A DNA stretch of 64,000 nucleotides from Chitinimonas sp. BJYL2 (GCF_027257935.1 NZ_JANZKW010000002.1:434001-498000); one strand, 5' to 3'. Positions 36,461 to 46,729 are shown, counted from the first letter of the stretch. Translations and numbers: made by a program. Notes: a model not told the origin generated them from the sequence alone.

Positions 36461-37216
36461 ATGCCCAGCAAATCCTCCTCACGTGCCATAGGCGCTTACC
36501 AACAGCATGCTGAAGACCCGGTTGAAACCCGGGTGAACCAGTTTGCGCCGCTGGTCAAACGGCTGGCTTATCACCTGGTATCCCGGCTGCCCGCCAGCGT
36601 GGAGGTCGACGATCTGATCCAGGCCGGGCTGATCGGCCTGATGGAGGCCGCACGCAATTTCGATGCAGCGGCCGGCGTCATGTTTGAAACCTATGCCACG
36701 CAACGCATCCGCGGCGCCATGCTCGACGAACTGCGTGAGGCCGACTGGATGCCACGCCAGCTTCGCCGCTCGATGCGAGACATCGAATCCATGCTGTCCA
36801 AGCTCGAACACCAGCTTGGCCGCGCACCGTCAGAAACAGAAATGGCGGCGGGCATGCAACTGAGTCTGGCGGATTACCAATCGTTGCTGGCCGATTGCCG
36901 CGGCCACCAACTCATCTATTACGACGACTACGACAGTGATGACGAGCATCGCGAAGTGCTGGACGGCTTCGCGGCCGATCACGGCTCGGATCCTTTGCGC
37001 GGTCTTGATGACGCGAGCTTCCGCCAAGTGCTGATCGAGGGCATTGCCGCCCTGCCAGAACGCGAGAAGATGGTGATGGGGCTGTACTACGAGCAGGAAC
37101 TCAACCTGAAGGAAATCGGCGCCGTACTGAATGTCTCCGAGTCCCGCGTTTGCCAGCTGCACAGCCAGGCGGTTGCCCGCCTGAGGGTGAAGCTGCATGA
37201 CTGGACCGACAAATGA
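36461..37216 (+). CDS. fliA: Flagellar sigma factor sigma-28
   Basis: The 251-residue protein starts MPSKSSSRAIGAYQQ. Region 2 has VDDLIQAGLIGLMEAARNFD and FETYATQRIRGAMLDELREADWMPR, which are FliA signatures. Region 4 has LPEREKMVMGLYYEQELNLKEIGAVLNVSESRVCQLHSQA. It directs late flagellar and chemotaxis genes and is held by FlgM. It lies 100 bp after flhG. Confidence 0.95.
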   Translation: MPSKSSSRAIGAYQQHAEDPVETRVNQFAPLVKRLAYHLVSRLPASVEVDDLIQAGLIGLMEAARNFDAAAGVMFETYATQRIRGAMLDELREADWMPRQLRRSMRDIESMLSKLEHQLGRAPSETEMAAGMQLSLADYQSLLADCRGHQLIYYDDYDSDDEHREVLDGFAADHGSDPLRGLDDASFRQVLIEGIAALPEREKMVMGLYYEQELNLKEIGAVLNVSESRVCQLHSQAVARLRVKLHDWTDK

Positions 37217-37291
37217 GCATCGTTCGCCGTGCCGACCTGCCATCTGCTATAAACCGGGCGACACCGCCCCACAACAAGAGCGCCTGATCCC

Positions 37292-38032
37292 ATGGATAGA
37301 CTGAGCCTGATCGGTATTGCCTTCGGCCTGATTGCCATCGTTGGCGGTCAGGTACTTGAGGGTGGCCAAATCTCTTCACTGCTGCAGGCAACTGCGTTTC
37401 TGATCGTGCTCGGCGGCACTGCCGGTGCGGTCATGCTGCAAAGCAGTTCGGCAGCGGCGATCGAAGGCGTGAAAATGCTCAGATGGGTCGTCGCCCCGCC
37501 CAAGGTCGAGCTTGAGCCCTGGGTCAAAACCCTGGTTACCTGGAGCAATACGGCCCGGCGTGGTGGCTTGCTCGCGCTGGAAACGCCGCTGGAATCCGAG
37601 AAGGACCCTTTCGTGAAGCGTGCCCTGCAGATGCTGGTCGACGGCACAGAACCCGAGGCGATTCGCCACAATATGGAGCTGGAGATCGACAGCTACGAAG
37701 AGAAGCTGCGTGCTGCGGCTCGCATCTGGGAGTCTGCAGGCGGCTATGCCCCCACCATCGGCATTCTGGGCGCCGTGATGGGTCTTATCCATGTGATGGA
37801 AAACCTGACCGATCCAGCCAAGCTCGGTTCCGGTATCGCGGTTGCCTTTGTTGCGACGATTTATGGTGTAGGCTCGGCCAACCTGTTCTTCCTGCCCATC
37901 GGCAACAAGCTCAAACATGTGATCGGCACCGAAGTGCGCCGTCGTGAACTGATCACGGAAGGGTTGGTGGCCATTGCCCATGGTGAAAACCCGCGCATTA
38001 TCGAAGGCAAGCTGCGCGGCTTCATGGTTTGA
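37292..38032 (+). CDS. motC: Flagellar stator protein MotC (MotA family)
   Basis: The 246-residue protein has four transmembrane helices and the MotA/MotC pattern, with GGYAPTIGILGAVMGLIHVMENL in TM3 and VAFVATIYGVGSANLFFLPIGNKLK in TM4. It starts MDRLSLIGIAFGLIAIVGGQVLEGG as in Pseudomonas MotC. The ion-channel partner MotD (MotB family) normally follows but is not in this window; the next gene is an acyltransferase after about 230 bp. Confidence 0.9.
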   Translation: MDRLSLIGIAFGLIAIVGGQVLEGGQISSLLQATAFLIVLGGTAGAVMLQSSSAAAIEGVKMLRWVVAPPKVELEPWVKTLVTWSNTARRGGLLALETPLESEKDPFVKRALQMLVDGTEPEAIRHNMELEIDSYEEKLRAAARIWESAGGYAPTIGILGAVMGLIHVMENLTDPAKLGSGIAVAFVATIYGVGSANLFFLPIGNKLKHVIGTEVRRRELITEGLVAIAHGENPRIIEGKLRGFMV

Positions 38033-38260
38033 TGGCTGCCTCTCTGTTGGCGCAATCCCTTGAGGCGTCACCAGACTGCCTGATCGCGACCCGCATCATG
38101 CCCTACGAGAGGGGCAATAGCTCGGCATGACCAACCGCGCATCGCTTCGGGCATGCAGCGCATCGGCCCAGGCGGACTCCATGCCCCGCCCGGCCTCGTC
38201 GAGCCAACGCTTACAGGGTACCTTCATGATCCAGCTGATGTCGTATCCGGTGCCAATGCG

Positions 38261-39004
38261 ATGATTGCTCTCTTCCGTCTCAGCTGGCGCCTGGTTGCCA
38301 TTCTTGATTTTGTGCTCTTCACCTTGCTGTTACTGGTGTTGGCTCTGCTCCCCCTGCGCCTGATTTCACCGCTTTTCCGGCCACTCTTTCACGCCTGGTG
38401 CCGCGCCTTCGTCCGCGCGCTGGGCGTTGAACTCAAACTGCACCAACACTACCGCGGCCATTTGCCGCGTCATTACGTCCTGGTTGCCAACCATCCCTCC
38501 GCGTTCGAGGATGTCGGAATCCCGGCCCTGTTCCCGGTACGCTCCCTGGCCAAGATCGAGGTAGCAGACTGGTGGCTGGTGGGGCGCATCGCTGTCGCGG
38601 CAGGCACGCTTTTCGTCAAGCGGGAGTCCGCCGATTCGCGTAAGGCTGCCGGTCAGGCACTGGTCGATGCTGCCAGGGCCGGCGATTGCATCGCCCTCTA
38701 TCCCGAAGGTGGGTGTAAAGGCAGACGACTCGCTGGTCGCTTCTTCAACGGTGCCTTTATTGCCAGCTTCGAGAGCGGCACACCAATCGTGCCGGTCTTT
38801 TTGCACTACCAGGCTCAGGAAGAGTTCGAGTGGGCCGATCAGAACATCTTTCTCAAGCTCTGGCAGATTGCCACGGCACGGAATCCGCGCGCCGACTACC
38901 ATGTATTCGAGCCTATTGATCCACACCACTTCGATTCGGCCGAGGCTATGAAGGAGCACGCTTACCGGCTTTACCAAGGCTGGCAGAAGCGTTTTCTCGA
39001 ATGA
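38261..39004 (+). CDS. 1-acyl-glycerol-3-phosphate acyltransferase-like (LPLAT family)
   Basis: The 247-residue protein starts MIALFRLSWRLVAILDFVLF, with an N-terminal membrane helix. The acyltransferase motif I is VANHPSAFED; in the family it is NH-x4-D, so here Glu occupies the usual Asp place with an Asp right after. LYPEGGCKGRR is motif III. The enzyme would transfer acyl chains to lysophospholipids or similar acceptors at the inner membrane. It is 34 bp ahead of the asparaginase gene. Confidence 0.82.
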   Translation: MIALFRLSWRLVAILDFVLFTLLLLVLALLPLRLISPLFRPLFHAWCRAFVRALGVELKLHQHYRGHLPRHYVLVANHPSAFEDVGIPALFPVRSLAKIEVADWWLVGRIAVAAGTLFVKRESADSRKAAGQALVDAARAGDCIALYPEGGCKGRRLAGRFFNGAFIASFESGTPIVPVFLHYQAQEEFEWADQNIFLKLWQIATARNPRADYHVFEPIDPHHFDSAEAMKEHAYRLYQGWQKRFLE

Positions 39005-39038
39005 CTACCGCCGGCTACCCCAGGGGCACGGACTGCCT

Positions 39039-39965
39039 ATGCCTTACGCCATCGCCATTCATGGCGGCGCCGGGACCATCCCGCACAACAGCCTGACCCC
39101 TGAGCGGGAGGCTGCCCTCCATGCCGGCCTGCATGCCGCGCTGGATGAGGGTCTTGGCCGGCTGATGGCTGGCCAGACTGCGCTCGACGCCGTGGAAGCC
39201 GCCGTAATGGCACTGGAAGACAACCCGCTCTTCAATGCCGGCCGAGGGGCGGTGTTCAATGATCAGGGCTTCGTCGAGCTGGAGGCCGCCATCATGGACG
39301 GCCCAATGCGCAGGGCCGGATCAGTGACCGGCGTGCGCCGGGTTCGTAATCCGGTTCGGCTCGCGCGCGCCATCATGGAGCAGACCCCGCATGTCACGCT
39401 CGGCTTCGACGCTGCCGATGCGCTGGCCGAGAGGCTGGGATTACCCGCGGCCGATGCCGACTACTTCTTTACTCAAGCCCGTTGGGATGCACTGCAAACG
39501 GAACTCGCGCGACTGGCAGCAGGTGGCAGTGATGCCGAGGTCTCCGAACAGGTCAAACACGGCACGGTGGGCGCGGTTGCTCTGGACCGGCAGGGCTGCT
39601 TGGCCGCGGCCACATCGACCGGCGGCCGTACTGCCAAAATGGCCGGCCGTATCGGCGACACGCCGGTGATCGGCGCGGGGACCTGGGCAGATGAGCTGGT
39701 TGCGGTGTCGTGCACCGGGCACGGGGAGAGCTTCATCCGTTGCGCCGCAGCACATGAGGTGGCCAGCCGCATCCGCTATCTGGGCCAGCCACTGATTGAT
39801 GCCTGCGATGAGGTTGTACATGGCCAGTTGATTGAAATTGGCGGCACTGGCGGGCTGATTGCCGTGGATTGGGAGGGCAATATCGCCCTGCCCTTCAATT
39901 CCGAAGGCATGTATCGGGCCGCGGTCAATGCCGAGGGTGAGCGCTTTGTGGGGATTTATCGCTGA
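39039..39965 (+). CDS. iaaA: Isoaspartyl peptidase/plant-type L-asparaginase
   Basis: The 308-residue protein starts MPYAIAIHGGAGTIP. It has GRGAVFND..ELEAAIMDG and the autocleavage site KHGTVGAVALD, where Thr becomes the new N-terminal nucleophile (Ntn hydrolase). ATSTGG and GTGGLIAVDWEGN complete the signature. It hydrolyses isoaspartyl dipeptides and L-asparagine in the cytoplasm. Confidence 0.9.
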   Translation: MPYAIAIHGGAGTIPHNSLTPEREAALHAGLHAALDEGLGRLMAGQTALDAVEAAVMALEDNPLFNAGRGAVFNDQGFVELEAAIMDGPMRRAGSVTGVRRVRNPVRLARAIMEQTPHVTLGFDAADALAERLGLPAADADYFFTQARWDALQTELARLAAGGSDAEVSEQVKHGTVGAVALDRQGCLAAATSTGGRTAKMAGRIGDTPVIGAGTWADELVAVSCTGHGESFIRCAAAHEVASRIRYLGQPLIDACDEVVHGQLIEIGGTGGLIAVDWEGNIALPFNSEGMYRAAVNAEGERFVGIYR

Positions 39966-40105
39966 GCGCTGAGGCCGTGCAGCCACAGCCATCCTGGTCG
40001 TCGCCCGAGGTACTACGACACTGTCATCGGCGAGCCCGATAGCCACGCTATAATCGCCGCGACGCCGACATCTGCCGGCCCCTACTTTTCATTCCGGCTG
40101 CGCCC

Positions 40106-42565
40106 ATGCTGTTTTTCCGTCGCTCCAAGAACACCCCCAATGCCTCCAAACGCGAGGGTTCGCCGCTGCCACCGCAGTTCGCTGCCGTCCTGCGCGAGAG
40201 CTGGTGGCTGGCTGCCGTGGTAGCCGGTATCTACCTCGTCATCATCCTGGCCAGCTATCACCCCGGTGACCCCGGCTGGTCCCATGCGGCAACGGAAACA
40301 GTCATCCGCAATAAAGGCGGGCTACTGGGCGCCTGGCTTGCGGATGTACTGCTCTATCTGTTCGGTTTTTCAGCCTGGTGGTGGGTCGTGTTCTGCCTCG
40401 CCGCCATCCTGTGGGGCTACCGGCGACTCGAAAAGGTGGAGCACAATCATCGTCTAGCCGTGGTGGCCATTAGCGGCTATCTGCTGCTGATCCTCTCCAG
40501 TTGCAGTCTGGAAGCCTTGCGCATGAACAGCTGGCAGATTCCCCTGCCCTATGTGCCCGGTGGCATGCTGGGTCTGGCGCTGGGCGGGTGGCTGTTCCAT
40601 GCACTCGGCTTTACCGGAGCAACGCTGGTCCTGCTGGCTTGCTTCGGGATCGGCCTATCGCTGTTTGCCGGCGTGTCCTGGCTCGACTTGATGGAAAAGC
40701 TCGGCGGCTTCATCGAGAACAAAACGGTCGGCGTGTGGCAACTATGGCAAGCGCGGCAGGATCGCAAGATCGGCGAGGAAGCTGCGATCGCACGCGAAGC
40801 CCGGGTCACGGTGGAAAAGCAGCGTTTCGAAGACGCCCCAGCCCTGCGCATAGAGGAGCCGGTACTCGAAATCGAACCGGCCAAGGCCGTGCTCAAGGAA
40901 ATCGAACAGGAACAAAAGGCGCAGGAAAAAGCCCGCGTCGCCGAGGCCCAGCCTTCGTTGTTTGCCGCAGAAGACCTGCCGCCCTGGGAAGATACCGCAC
41001 CCGCTGCAGCCCCCAAGGCCAAGACGGTCAGCAAGAAGACACCAACACTGATCCAGTCTCAGCGTGGCGAGTTGCCCAGCATCACCCTGCTGGCCCCACC
41101 GCCGCCCTCGCAAGAGGTCGTCAGCCACGAAACCGTCGAGTACACCTCGCGCCTGATCGAGCGCAAGCTGGCCGAATTCGGTGTGGAAGTGAAGGTCGTG
41201 GCCGCCTATCCCGGCCCGGTGATTACGCGGTACGAGATCGAACCCGCCACCGGCGTGAAGGGCAGCCAGATCGTCAACCTGATGAAGGATCTGGCGCGCG
41301 CGCTGAGTCTGGTCAGCATCCGAGTGGTGGAGACAATTCCCGGCAAAACCTATATGGGCCTGGAACTGCCCAACCCGAAGCGGCAGATCGTACGGCTATC
41401 GGAAATTCTCGGCTCGCAGGCCTACCACGATTCCGGTTCGTTCCTGACCATGGCCATGGGCAAGGACATTTCCGGCAAGCCGGTCGTTACCGACCTCGCC
41501 AAGGCCCCGCACATGCTGGTGGCCGGCACCACGGGCTCGGGCAAGTCAGTGGCCATGAACGCCATCATCCTGAGTTTCCTGTACAAGGCCACGCCCGAGG
41601 AAGTCCGCCTGATCATGGTCGACCCGAAGATGCTCGAACTGAGCATCTACGAAGGCATCCCGCACCTGCTGGCCCCGGTCGTCACCGACATGAAGCACGC
41701 CGCCAACGCGCTGAACTGGTGCGTGGCCGAAATGGAAAAGCGCTACCGGCTGATGAGCGCCATGGGCGTGCGTAACCTGGCGGGCTATAACGCCAAGCTC
41801 AAGGAAGCCGAAAAGCGCGGCGAAAAGCTGACCAACCCGTTCAGCCTGACTCCGGACAACCCCGAACCACTCGAATCCCTGCCCCTGATCGTGGTGCTGA
41901 TCGACGAGCTGGCCGATCTGATGATGGTGGCTGGCAAGCAGATCGAACAGCTGATCGCCCGTCTGGCACAAAAGGCCCGTGCTGCCGGCATCCACCTGAT
42001 CCTGGCCACACAGCGGCCGTCGGTGGACGTGATTACCGGCCTGATCAAGGCCAACATTCCCACGCGCTGCGCGTTCCAGGTTTCGAGCAAGATCGACAGC
42101 CGCACGATTCTCGACCAGATGGGCGCCGAAAGCCTCCTGGGTCAGGGCGATGGCCTGTTCCTGCCACCGGGCACGGGTTACCCGCAGCGTATCCACGGTG
42201 CGTTTGTGGCCGATGAGGAAGTCCACGCCGTGGTCGAATTCCTCAAGACGCAAGGCGAGCCGAACTACATCGAGGGCATTCTCACCGGCCAGGTCGAAGG
42301 CATGGGTGGCGATGCGGGTGGTGGCGAGTTCAGCCTTACCGGCGGAGGAGAAGGTGGCGGTGAGGGCGACGATATGTACGATCAGGCCGTCGCCTTCGTA
42401 CTCAAGAGCCGCAAAGCGTCCATCTCGTCGGTACAACGCCAGCTACGCATCGGTTACAACCGCGCGGCGAGGCTGATTGATCAGATGGAACAAGCTGGTC
42501 TGGTCAGCCCGATGGAAACCAATGGCAACCGGACGGTGCTGGTACCGGCACGCGGCGACGAGTAA
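40106..42565 (+). CDS. ftsK: DNA translocase FtsK/SpoIIIE
   Basis: The 819-residue protein has four or five N-terminal membrane helices (about 30-200). A Glu/Lys/Ala-rich linker follows, then the motor with Walker [13 protein letters not shown] and Walker [16 protein letters not shown]. The C-terminal gamma domain ([30 protein letters not shown]) binds KOPS DNA. It pumps DNA at the septum and activates XerCD at dif. Length is typical of a compact FtsK. Confidence 0.95.
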   Translation: MLFFRRSKNTPNASKREGSPLPPQFAAVLRESWWLAAVVAGIYLVIILASYHPGDPGWSHAATETVIRNKGGLLGAWLADVLLYLFGFSAWWWVVFCLAAILWGYRRLEKVEHNHRLAVVAISGYLLLILSSCSLEALRMNSWQIPLPYVPGGMLGLALGGWLFHALGFTGATLVLLACFGIGLSLFAGVSWLDLMEKLGGFIENKTVGVWQLWQARQDRKIGEEAAIAREARVTVEKQRFEDAPALRIEEPVLEIEPAKAVLKEIEQEQKAQEKARVAEAQPSLFAAEDLPPWEDTAPAAAPKAKTVSKKTPTLIQSQRGELPSITLLAPPPPSQEVVSHETVEYTSRLIERKLAEFGVEVKVVAAYPGPVITRYEIEPATGVKGSQIVNLMKDLARALSLVSIRVVETIPGKTYMGLELPNPKRQIVRLSEILGSQAYHDSGSFLTMAMGKDISGKPVVTDLAKAPHMLVAGTTGSGKSVAMNAIILSFLYKATPEEVRLIMVDPKMLELSIYEGIPHLLAPVVTDMKHAANALNWCVAEMEKRYRLMSAMGVRNLAGYNAKLKEAEKRGEKLTNPFSLTPDNPEPLESLPLIVVLIDELADLMMVAGKQIEQLIARLAQKARAAGIHLILATQRPSVDVITGLIKANIPTRCAFQVSSKIDSRTILDQMGAESLLGQGDGLFLPPGTGYPQRIHGAFVADEEVHAVVEFLKTQGEPNYIEGILTGQVEGMGGDAGGGEFSLTGGGEGGGEGDDMYDQAVAFVLKSRKASISSVQRQLRIGYNRAARLIDQMEQAGLVSPMETNGNRTVLVPARGDE

Positions 42566-42583
42566 GACGCAAGGGTTGATTGA

Positions 42584-42674
42584 TCAGGCCTGAGCGTCGA
42601 GACGACGTGGACCTATTTCAGGCTTGTACGTCCAGTCGACGTGAATCTTTTCAGGCCTGCACGTCGAGTCGACG
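42584..42674 (-). repeat. Three copies of the 3' end of the next gene, each encoding RRLDxQA-stop
   Basis: Units start at 42584, 42618 and 42651 (steps of 34 and 33 bp). On the minus strand each 24-bp core reads CGTCG-(A/T)CT(C/G)GACG.. and encodes RRLD(V/A)QA followed by TGA. The copy at 42651 is the true C-terminus of the minus-strand gene; the other two lie beyond its stop. The differences between copies are mostly silent, which is notable. Confidence 0.75.
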
Positions 42675-43340
42675 TGCATTGGGCTCCTGGCGCAGATCGA
42701 GATAACGCGGGCCATCGGGCAAGTCGAGCACCTTGGCCAGCAAGCTGCCCAGCACATCCTGTCCGCCCAGCTGGAACTGGAATGGCAGGCGCACAGGCTC
42801 GGGCGTCAGCCGGTCGAACAAATCGGCTGCGTTGCCATCAAAGTCCGCCGCCAGCGCCGGCGCCCCCTCGGCCGATTGGGCTACCGTGGCGCTTGAAGCC
42901 AGCGTGGCGCTGTAACTCACCTCAATCTCGAATTCGAACTGCCGGCCATCCTTGGTGGTGATGGTGCCGCGCCCGGTGAAGGTGCTGCCCTCGGCATACT
43001 CCATGGCCTCGGATCGCAGGCTGGCATTGCCTTGCTGCACCGATTGGCGGCTGTAGGTGAGGCTGGCTTGCGAGGAGAGGCTGAAACTATCGAAGCTGAA
43101 CTGCAGATCCTTGGCGTCTTCGCCGAGCACCTGACTGGCGAACTGGCCAAGGAAATTGCCGGCCAGTGAGGTCACCTGCTGCCCGAGTTGGTTGACGCGC
43201 TGACCCAGCTTCTGAGCGGCCCTGTCCAGGTCCAGCACACCACCCTGCCCACGTGCTTGTACCTCGCCTTGGTTGCGGGCATAGCTAGCCGGAGACCGGG
43301 CAGCGGGTTGGCTGGAAGGGAACTGGATGGGCGAGAGCAT
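42651..43340 (-). CDS. Conserved-looking hypothetical protein
   Basis: I do not recognise this protein. From the ATG at 43340 (MLSPIQFPSSQPAARS) it has 229 residues; an upstream in-frame ATG at 43451 would add 37. It is predicted soluble, with a helical LGQRVNQLGQQVTSLAGNFLGQF segment and then alternating beta-type sequence (FTGRGTITTKDGRQFEFEIEVSYSA) rich in Ser. No signal peptide or catalytic motif is evident. Its last eight codons are repeated twice downstream. Confidence 0.6.
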   Translation of the reverse strand: MLSPIQFPSSQPAARSPASYARNQGEVQARGQGGVLDLDRAAQKLGQRVNQLGQQVTSLAGNFLGQFASQVLGEDAKDLQFSFDSFSLSSQASLTYSRQSVQQGNASLRSEAMEYAEGSTFTGRGTITTKDGRQFEFEIEVSYSATLASSATVAQSAEGAPALAADFDGNAADLFDRLTPEPVRLPFQFQLGGQDVLGSLLAKVLDLPDGPRYLDLRQEPNARRLDVQA

Positions 43341-43472
43341 GATCGGTGGCCGGGGTGATACCGGGATATCGGCCGAACAGTGGCGCTTCTTGAGGTTGAT
43401 GCTATGCCGTTTGTCGCCAGCGATAAGTGATTTCCGGTCTGTTCGTATCACTGAGGCTTAGGCGCCCCCCAC

Positions 43473-44264
43473 TCAAGCGCCTACCGTCAACCCCCGCCGA
43501 TACTGATCCGGCGTCGTACCCGCCAAACGCTGGAACATGGTGATGAATGCCGACGCGCTGCTGTAACCCAGATCAAACGCCACCGCCTGTATCGTCGCCC
43601 CCGCCTCCAGCCACTCGATCGCCCGCAAAAACCGCAAACGCTGCCGCCACTCACCCAGGCTCATCCCCAGCTCGCGCTGACACAACCTTGCCAAGGTGCG
43701 TTCGGTGGTGTGAACGCTGGCAGCCCAATCCGCCACACCCCGGTTATCGGCCGGGTTGTCATGCAAAGCGGCCAGCACGCCCGCTAGCACGGGCGACTCC
43801 GCCATCGGCAGGTAATGCTGCTGTATCGGCGCAGCATGCAGCTGGTCCACCACCACGGCCGCCAGACGCAAATCGGCGTCCGATTGCGGCACCTTCACAT
43901 CGCGCTCGGCAAAATCGTTGAGGATGCTTTTGAGGATGGGACTCATGCCCAGCGTGCAGGGCTGCATGGGCAGCGGCGCGCACAAAGGCAGCGCCAGATA
44001 GACCGAGCGGTACACCACGGCATAGCGGTTGTAGCAGCTGTGCTCGGCGTGCGGTGGTATCCACACGGCGTATTGCGGTGGCGACAGGAATCGCTGGCCG
44101 GCAATGTTCAGCTGCATCACCCCATGGGCCACGTAATTGAGCTGGCCCCAAGCATGGCGATGCGGTGCGGCATGGGTGTCGGCACCGAACTCGTCGTGGC
44201 GGAAATAAACGCTAGCGGGCAAGGTGGAGAAGTCGGGAATGGCCAGCGGCTGGGGGCTACTCAT
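43473..44264 (-). CDS. AraC-family transcriptional regulator
   Basis: The 263-residue protein starts MSSPQPLAIPDFSTLPASVYF. An N-terminal cupin (HRHAWGQLNYVAHGVMQLNI) is followed by two HTH motifs, VADWAASVHTTERTLARLCQRELG and IQAVAFDLGYSSASAFITMFQRLAGTTPDQYR. This cupin-AraC layout is common for regulators controlling a divergent transporter. Here the DMT exporter gene starts 92 bp away on the other strand and is the likely target. Confidence 0.88.
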   Translation of the reverse strand: MSSPQPLAIPDFSTLPASVYFRHDEFGADTHAAPHRHAWGQLNYVAHGVMQLNIAGQRFLSPPQYAVWIPPHAEHSCYNRYAVVYRSVYLALPLCAPLPMQPCTLGMSPILKSILNDFAERDVKVPQSDADLRLAAVVVDQLHAAPIQQHYLPMAESPVLAGVLAALHDNPADNRGVADWAASVHTTERTLARLCQRELGMSLGEWRQRLRFLRAIEWLEAGATIQAVAFDLGYSSASAFITMFQRLAGTTPDQYRRGLTVGA

Positions 44265-44356
44265 GAAAGTCCGGTGCGCGTGATGATCTGTCTGTTCATG
44301 AGTATATCCATCACAGCAGACAAGGCGACAATCCACCTATCGCTTCGGAGTGCCTC

Positions 44357-45262
44357 ATGGCCTATCTGTATCCCTTGATTGCCGTCCTGATCTGGGCGGG
44401 TAATACCATTGTCAGCAAGCATGCCGCCGGTGTCATTTTTCCGGCCGAGATCGGCTTTTATCGCTGGCTACTGGCGGGCTTGCTGTTCACGCCCTTCCTG
44501 CTGCGCCCGGTACTGGCCAACTGGATGGCAGTGCGGCCGCAACTATGGCGACTGGCCGTGCTAGGTGTGCTGGGCATGGCGACCTACCAGAGCCTCGCCT
44601 ACTACGCGGCACATCTGACCACGGCCACCAATATGGGCATGATCCTGGCGCTGATGCCGATGATGGCGCTGGGCCTGTCGATTGCCATGTTGGGCCAACA
44701 ACTCACGCTCGGCACACTGGTCGGTGCGATGGTGTCACTGGCCGGCGTGTTGCTGGTTGTCACTGAGGGGCAACCCGCCCGCTTGCTCACGCACGGTATC
44801 GGCTGGGGCGACGCCATGATGCTGGTCGCCAACTTTGCCTATGCGCTCTACAGCGTATTGCTCAAGCGCTGGAAGATCGACCTGCCGGCCACGCAGATGC
44901 TGTATGTGCAGATACTGGTCGCGATCATCGCCCTGCTGCCGCTGTATCTGGCCTCGCCCAAGGCTGGCATCCACCTAAACAATCTGCCGCATATAGGCTT
45001 TGCCGGCGTGCTGGCTTCGATGGTCGCTGCGCTGGCCTGGATGCACGGCGTGGCGCGTCTGGGGCCAAGCCGGACGGCACTGTTCTTCAATCTGCTGCCG
45101 GTGTTCACGGCCTTGGCCGCGGCGCTGGTGCTCGATGAGCAACTGCACGGTTCAGTGCTCATTGGCGGTGTGCTGATTGTGGGTGGTGTGCTGGCCAGCG
45201 GGCGTTGGCAAAAAGCAGTCTGGACACCATCCAATGCGACAATGAAGCGAGCCAGCACCTAG
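44357..45262 (+). CDS. EamA/DMT-family transporter
   Basis: The 301-residue protein has ten hydrophobic helices in two EamA repeats. It starts MAYLYPLIAVLIWAGNTIVSK, includes YYAAHLTTATNMGMILALMPMMALG at the repeat end, and the second repeat ends with FFNLLPVFTALAAALVLDEQL. It probably exports a small metabolite or amino acid. It is divergent from the AraC-family gene and overlaps the HDAC-like gene end by 4 bp. Confidence 0.85.
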   Translation: MAYLYPLIAVLIWAGNTIVSKHAAGVIFPAEIGFYRWLLAGLLFTPFLLRPVLANWMAVRPQLWRLAVLGVLGMATYQSLAYYAAHLTTATNMGMILALMPMMALGLSIAMLGQQLTLGTLVGAMVSLAGVLLVVTEGQPARLLTHGIGWGDAMMLVANFAYALYSVLLKRWKIDLPATQMLYVQILVAIIALLPLYLASPKAGIHLNNLPHIGFAGVLASMVAALAWMHGVARLGPSRTALFFNLLPVFTALAAALVLDEQLHGSVLIGGVLIVGGVLASGRWQKAVWTPSNATMKRAST

Positions 45263-46164
45263 GTCGTCTCGCAAAATCGCTGCCAGGCAGCCTGTACGCT
45301 GGCAGCCTGCACGGCCACCGTGTTTGCGATAGGCTCGGCATAGCCGCCCGCCATCGTCATCACCATGGCAGCGCGGTATTGCTCGATCAAATCGAACACC
45401 ATCGTATCGCGCGCGGCCACGCCGGCCGGCGTGAGCGCAAGGCGGCCGAGCCGGTCGCCGGCCAGTACATCGGCACCGGCCAGGTAGAACACCAGATCGG
45501 GCTGGGTCTGGGCGAACACCATGGGCAAGATCGTACCCAGGGCAGCCAGATAATCGTCATCGCCCGTGCCATCGGGCAGCTCCACATCCCAGTCGCTCTG
45601 GGTTTTGCGGAACGGAAAGTTGCGTGCGCCGTGCACCGACAGGGTGTACGCGCCAGGCTGGTGCGCCAGCATGGCGGCCGTGCCATTGCCCTGATGCACA
45701 TCGAGGTCCACCACCAGCGTGGTGCCGCGCCAGCCATCCGCTGCCAGATTGGCAATCGCCACCACCGTGTCATTGAACACGCAGTAGCCCTCGCCATGAT
45801 CGGCAAACGCATGGTGCGTGCCGCCAGCCAGGCTGATACCCACGCGACCGCCCGTTATTGCGTGCCGCGCCGCAGCCAAGGTCGCCCCGGCAGATCGGCG
45901 CGAGCGCTCGGCCATGGCGGGCGACCAAGGAAAGCCGATGGTACGTTGCTCACGTGGACTGAGAGTGCCATCGAGTACGCGCGCCACATAGTCGGCATCA
46001 TGCGCACGCCGCAGTTCCGCCTCGGTGGCGGCCGGTGCCTCGCAGACGAGGTTGGCCGGCACATAGCCGGCTACCGCCTCGTGCAACAAGGCGTACTTTT
46101 CGATGGGGAAACGATGGCCCGTTGGTAGCGGCAGAACGAAATGATCACTGGTATAGATGCGCAT
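45259..46164 (-). CDS. Histone-deacetylase-superfamily zinc amidohydrolase
   Basis: The protein has about 301 residues. It shows the HDAC core SLAGGTHHAFADHGEGYCVFND (His pair and channel), VVDLDVHQGNGTA (zinc-binding D-x-H) and YLAGADVLAGDRLG (second Asp). Bacterial members remove acetyl groups from polyamines, acetoin-pathway proteins or other small amides. The ATG at 46164 (MRIYTSDH) is the likely start; two earlier in-frame ATGs are possible. Confidence 0.87.
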   Translation of the reverse strand: MRIYTSDHFVLPLPTGHRFPIEKYALLHEAVAGYVPANLVCEAPAATEAELRRAHDADYVARVLDGTLSPREQRTIGFPWSPAMAERSRRSAGATLAAARHAITGGRVGISLAGGTHHAFADHGEGYCVFNDTVVAIANLAADGWRGTTLVVDLDVHQGNGTAAMLAHQPGAYTLSVHGARNFPFRKTQSDWDVELPDGTGDDDYLAALGTILPMVFAQTQPDLVFYLAGADVLAGDRLGRLALTPAGVAARDTMVFDLIEQYRAAMVMTMAGGYAEPIANTVAVQAASVQAAWQRFCETT

Positions 46165-46321
46165 TCGCATAGTTTGCCAGTGCCACACGGCCGCGGATAA
46201 CCGGCCATGCCTGTAGAGCCCGCAGCATCCGCCCGGTGACTTAACCGCCCTGCGCGGGGTGCGTGAGCCTCATCCCCTGCGGATACATCACCTGCGGATA
46301 GCCCGGCTGGCCGATGCCGGA

Positions 46322-46729
46322 TCAAGCAAGCAGCAACATCCAGACCCAGTAGATGGCGATGCCGATCTGTACAGCAAACGCGGCAAACCGGGCGTTGACG
46401 GCCAGATTGCTGGTCGAGGCCACATGGATGGACGATTGCACGACTCGGGCGAGCAGCACCCAGGGTGCCAGGGCATCCGTCACATCGCTACGCCCAGTCG
46501 CCAAAGCCAGCAGCAGCACGCCACCTATAACGGGCAAGCCTTCCAGGCAATTGGCATGTGCCCGCGTGAGGCGCTGCATGAAGGGGGACAGATTGGCGTT
46601 ATCCGGGCGGAACTCATTGGATTTGACGCGGCCCGCCAGGACCAGGTAGCCCCGTACGATCTCCATGGCCAGCAAGAGCACGATGGTCCATGAAATGAAC
46701 AGCAGCAATACGGTGGCGGACACGCTCAT
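46322..46729 (-). CDS. MAPEG-family membrane protein
   Basis: The 135-residue protein has four hydrophobic helices and the MAPEG pattern: RGYLVLAGRVKSNEF, then RLTRAHANCLEGLPVIGGVLLLAL (R-A-x-x-N-x-x-E), and a C-terminal RFAAFAVQIGIAIYW. The family holds membrane glutathione/eicosanoid enzymes; bacterial members have no settled role. Confidence 0.8.
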   Translation of the reverse strand: MSVSATVLLLFISWTIVLLLAMEIVRGYLVLAGRVKSNEFRPDNANLSPFMQRLTRAHANCLEGLPVIGGVLLLALATGRSDVTDALAPWVLLARVVQSSIHVASTSNLAVNARFAAFAVQIGIAIYWVWMLLLA

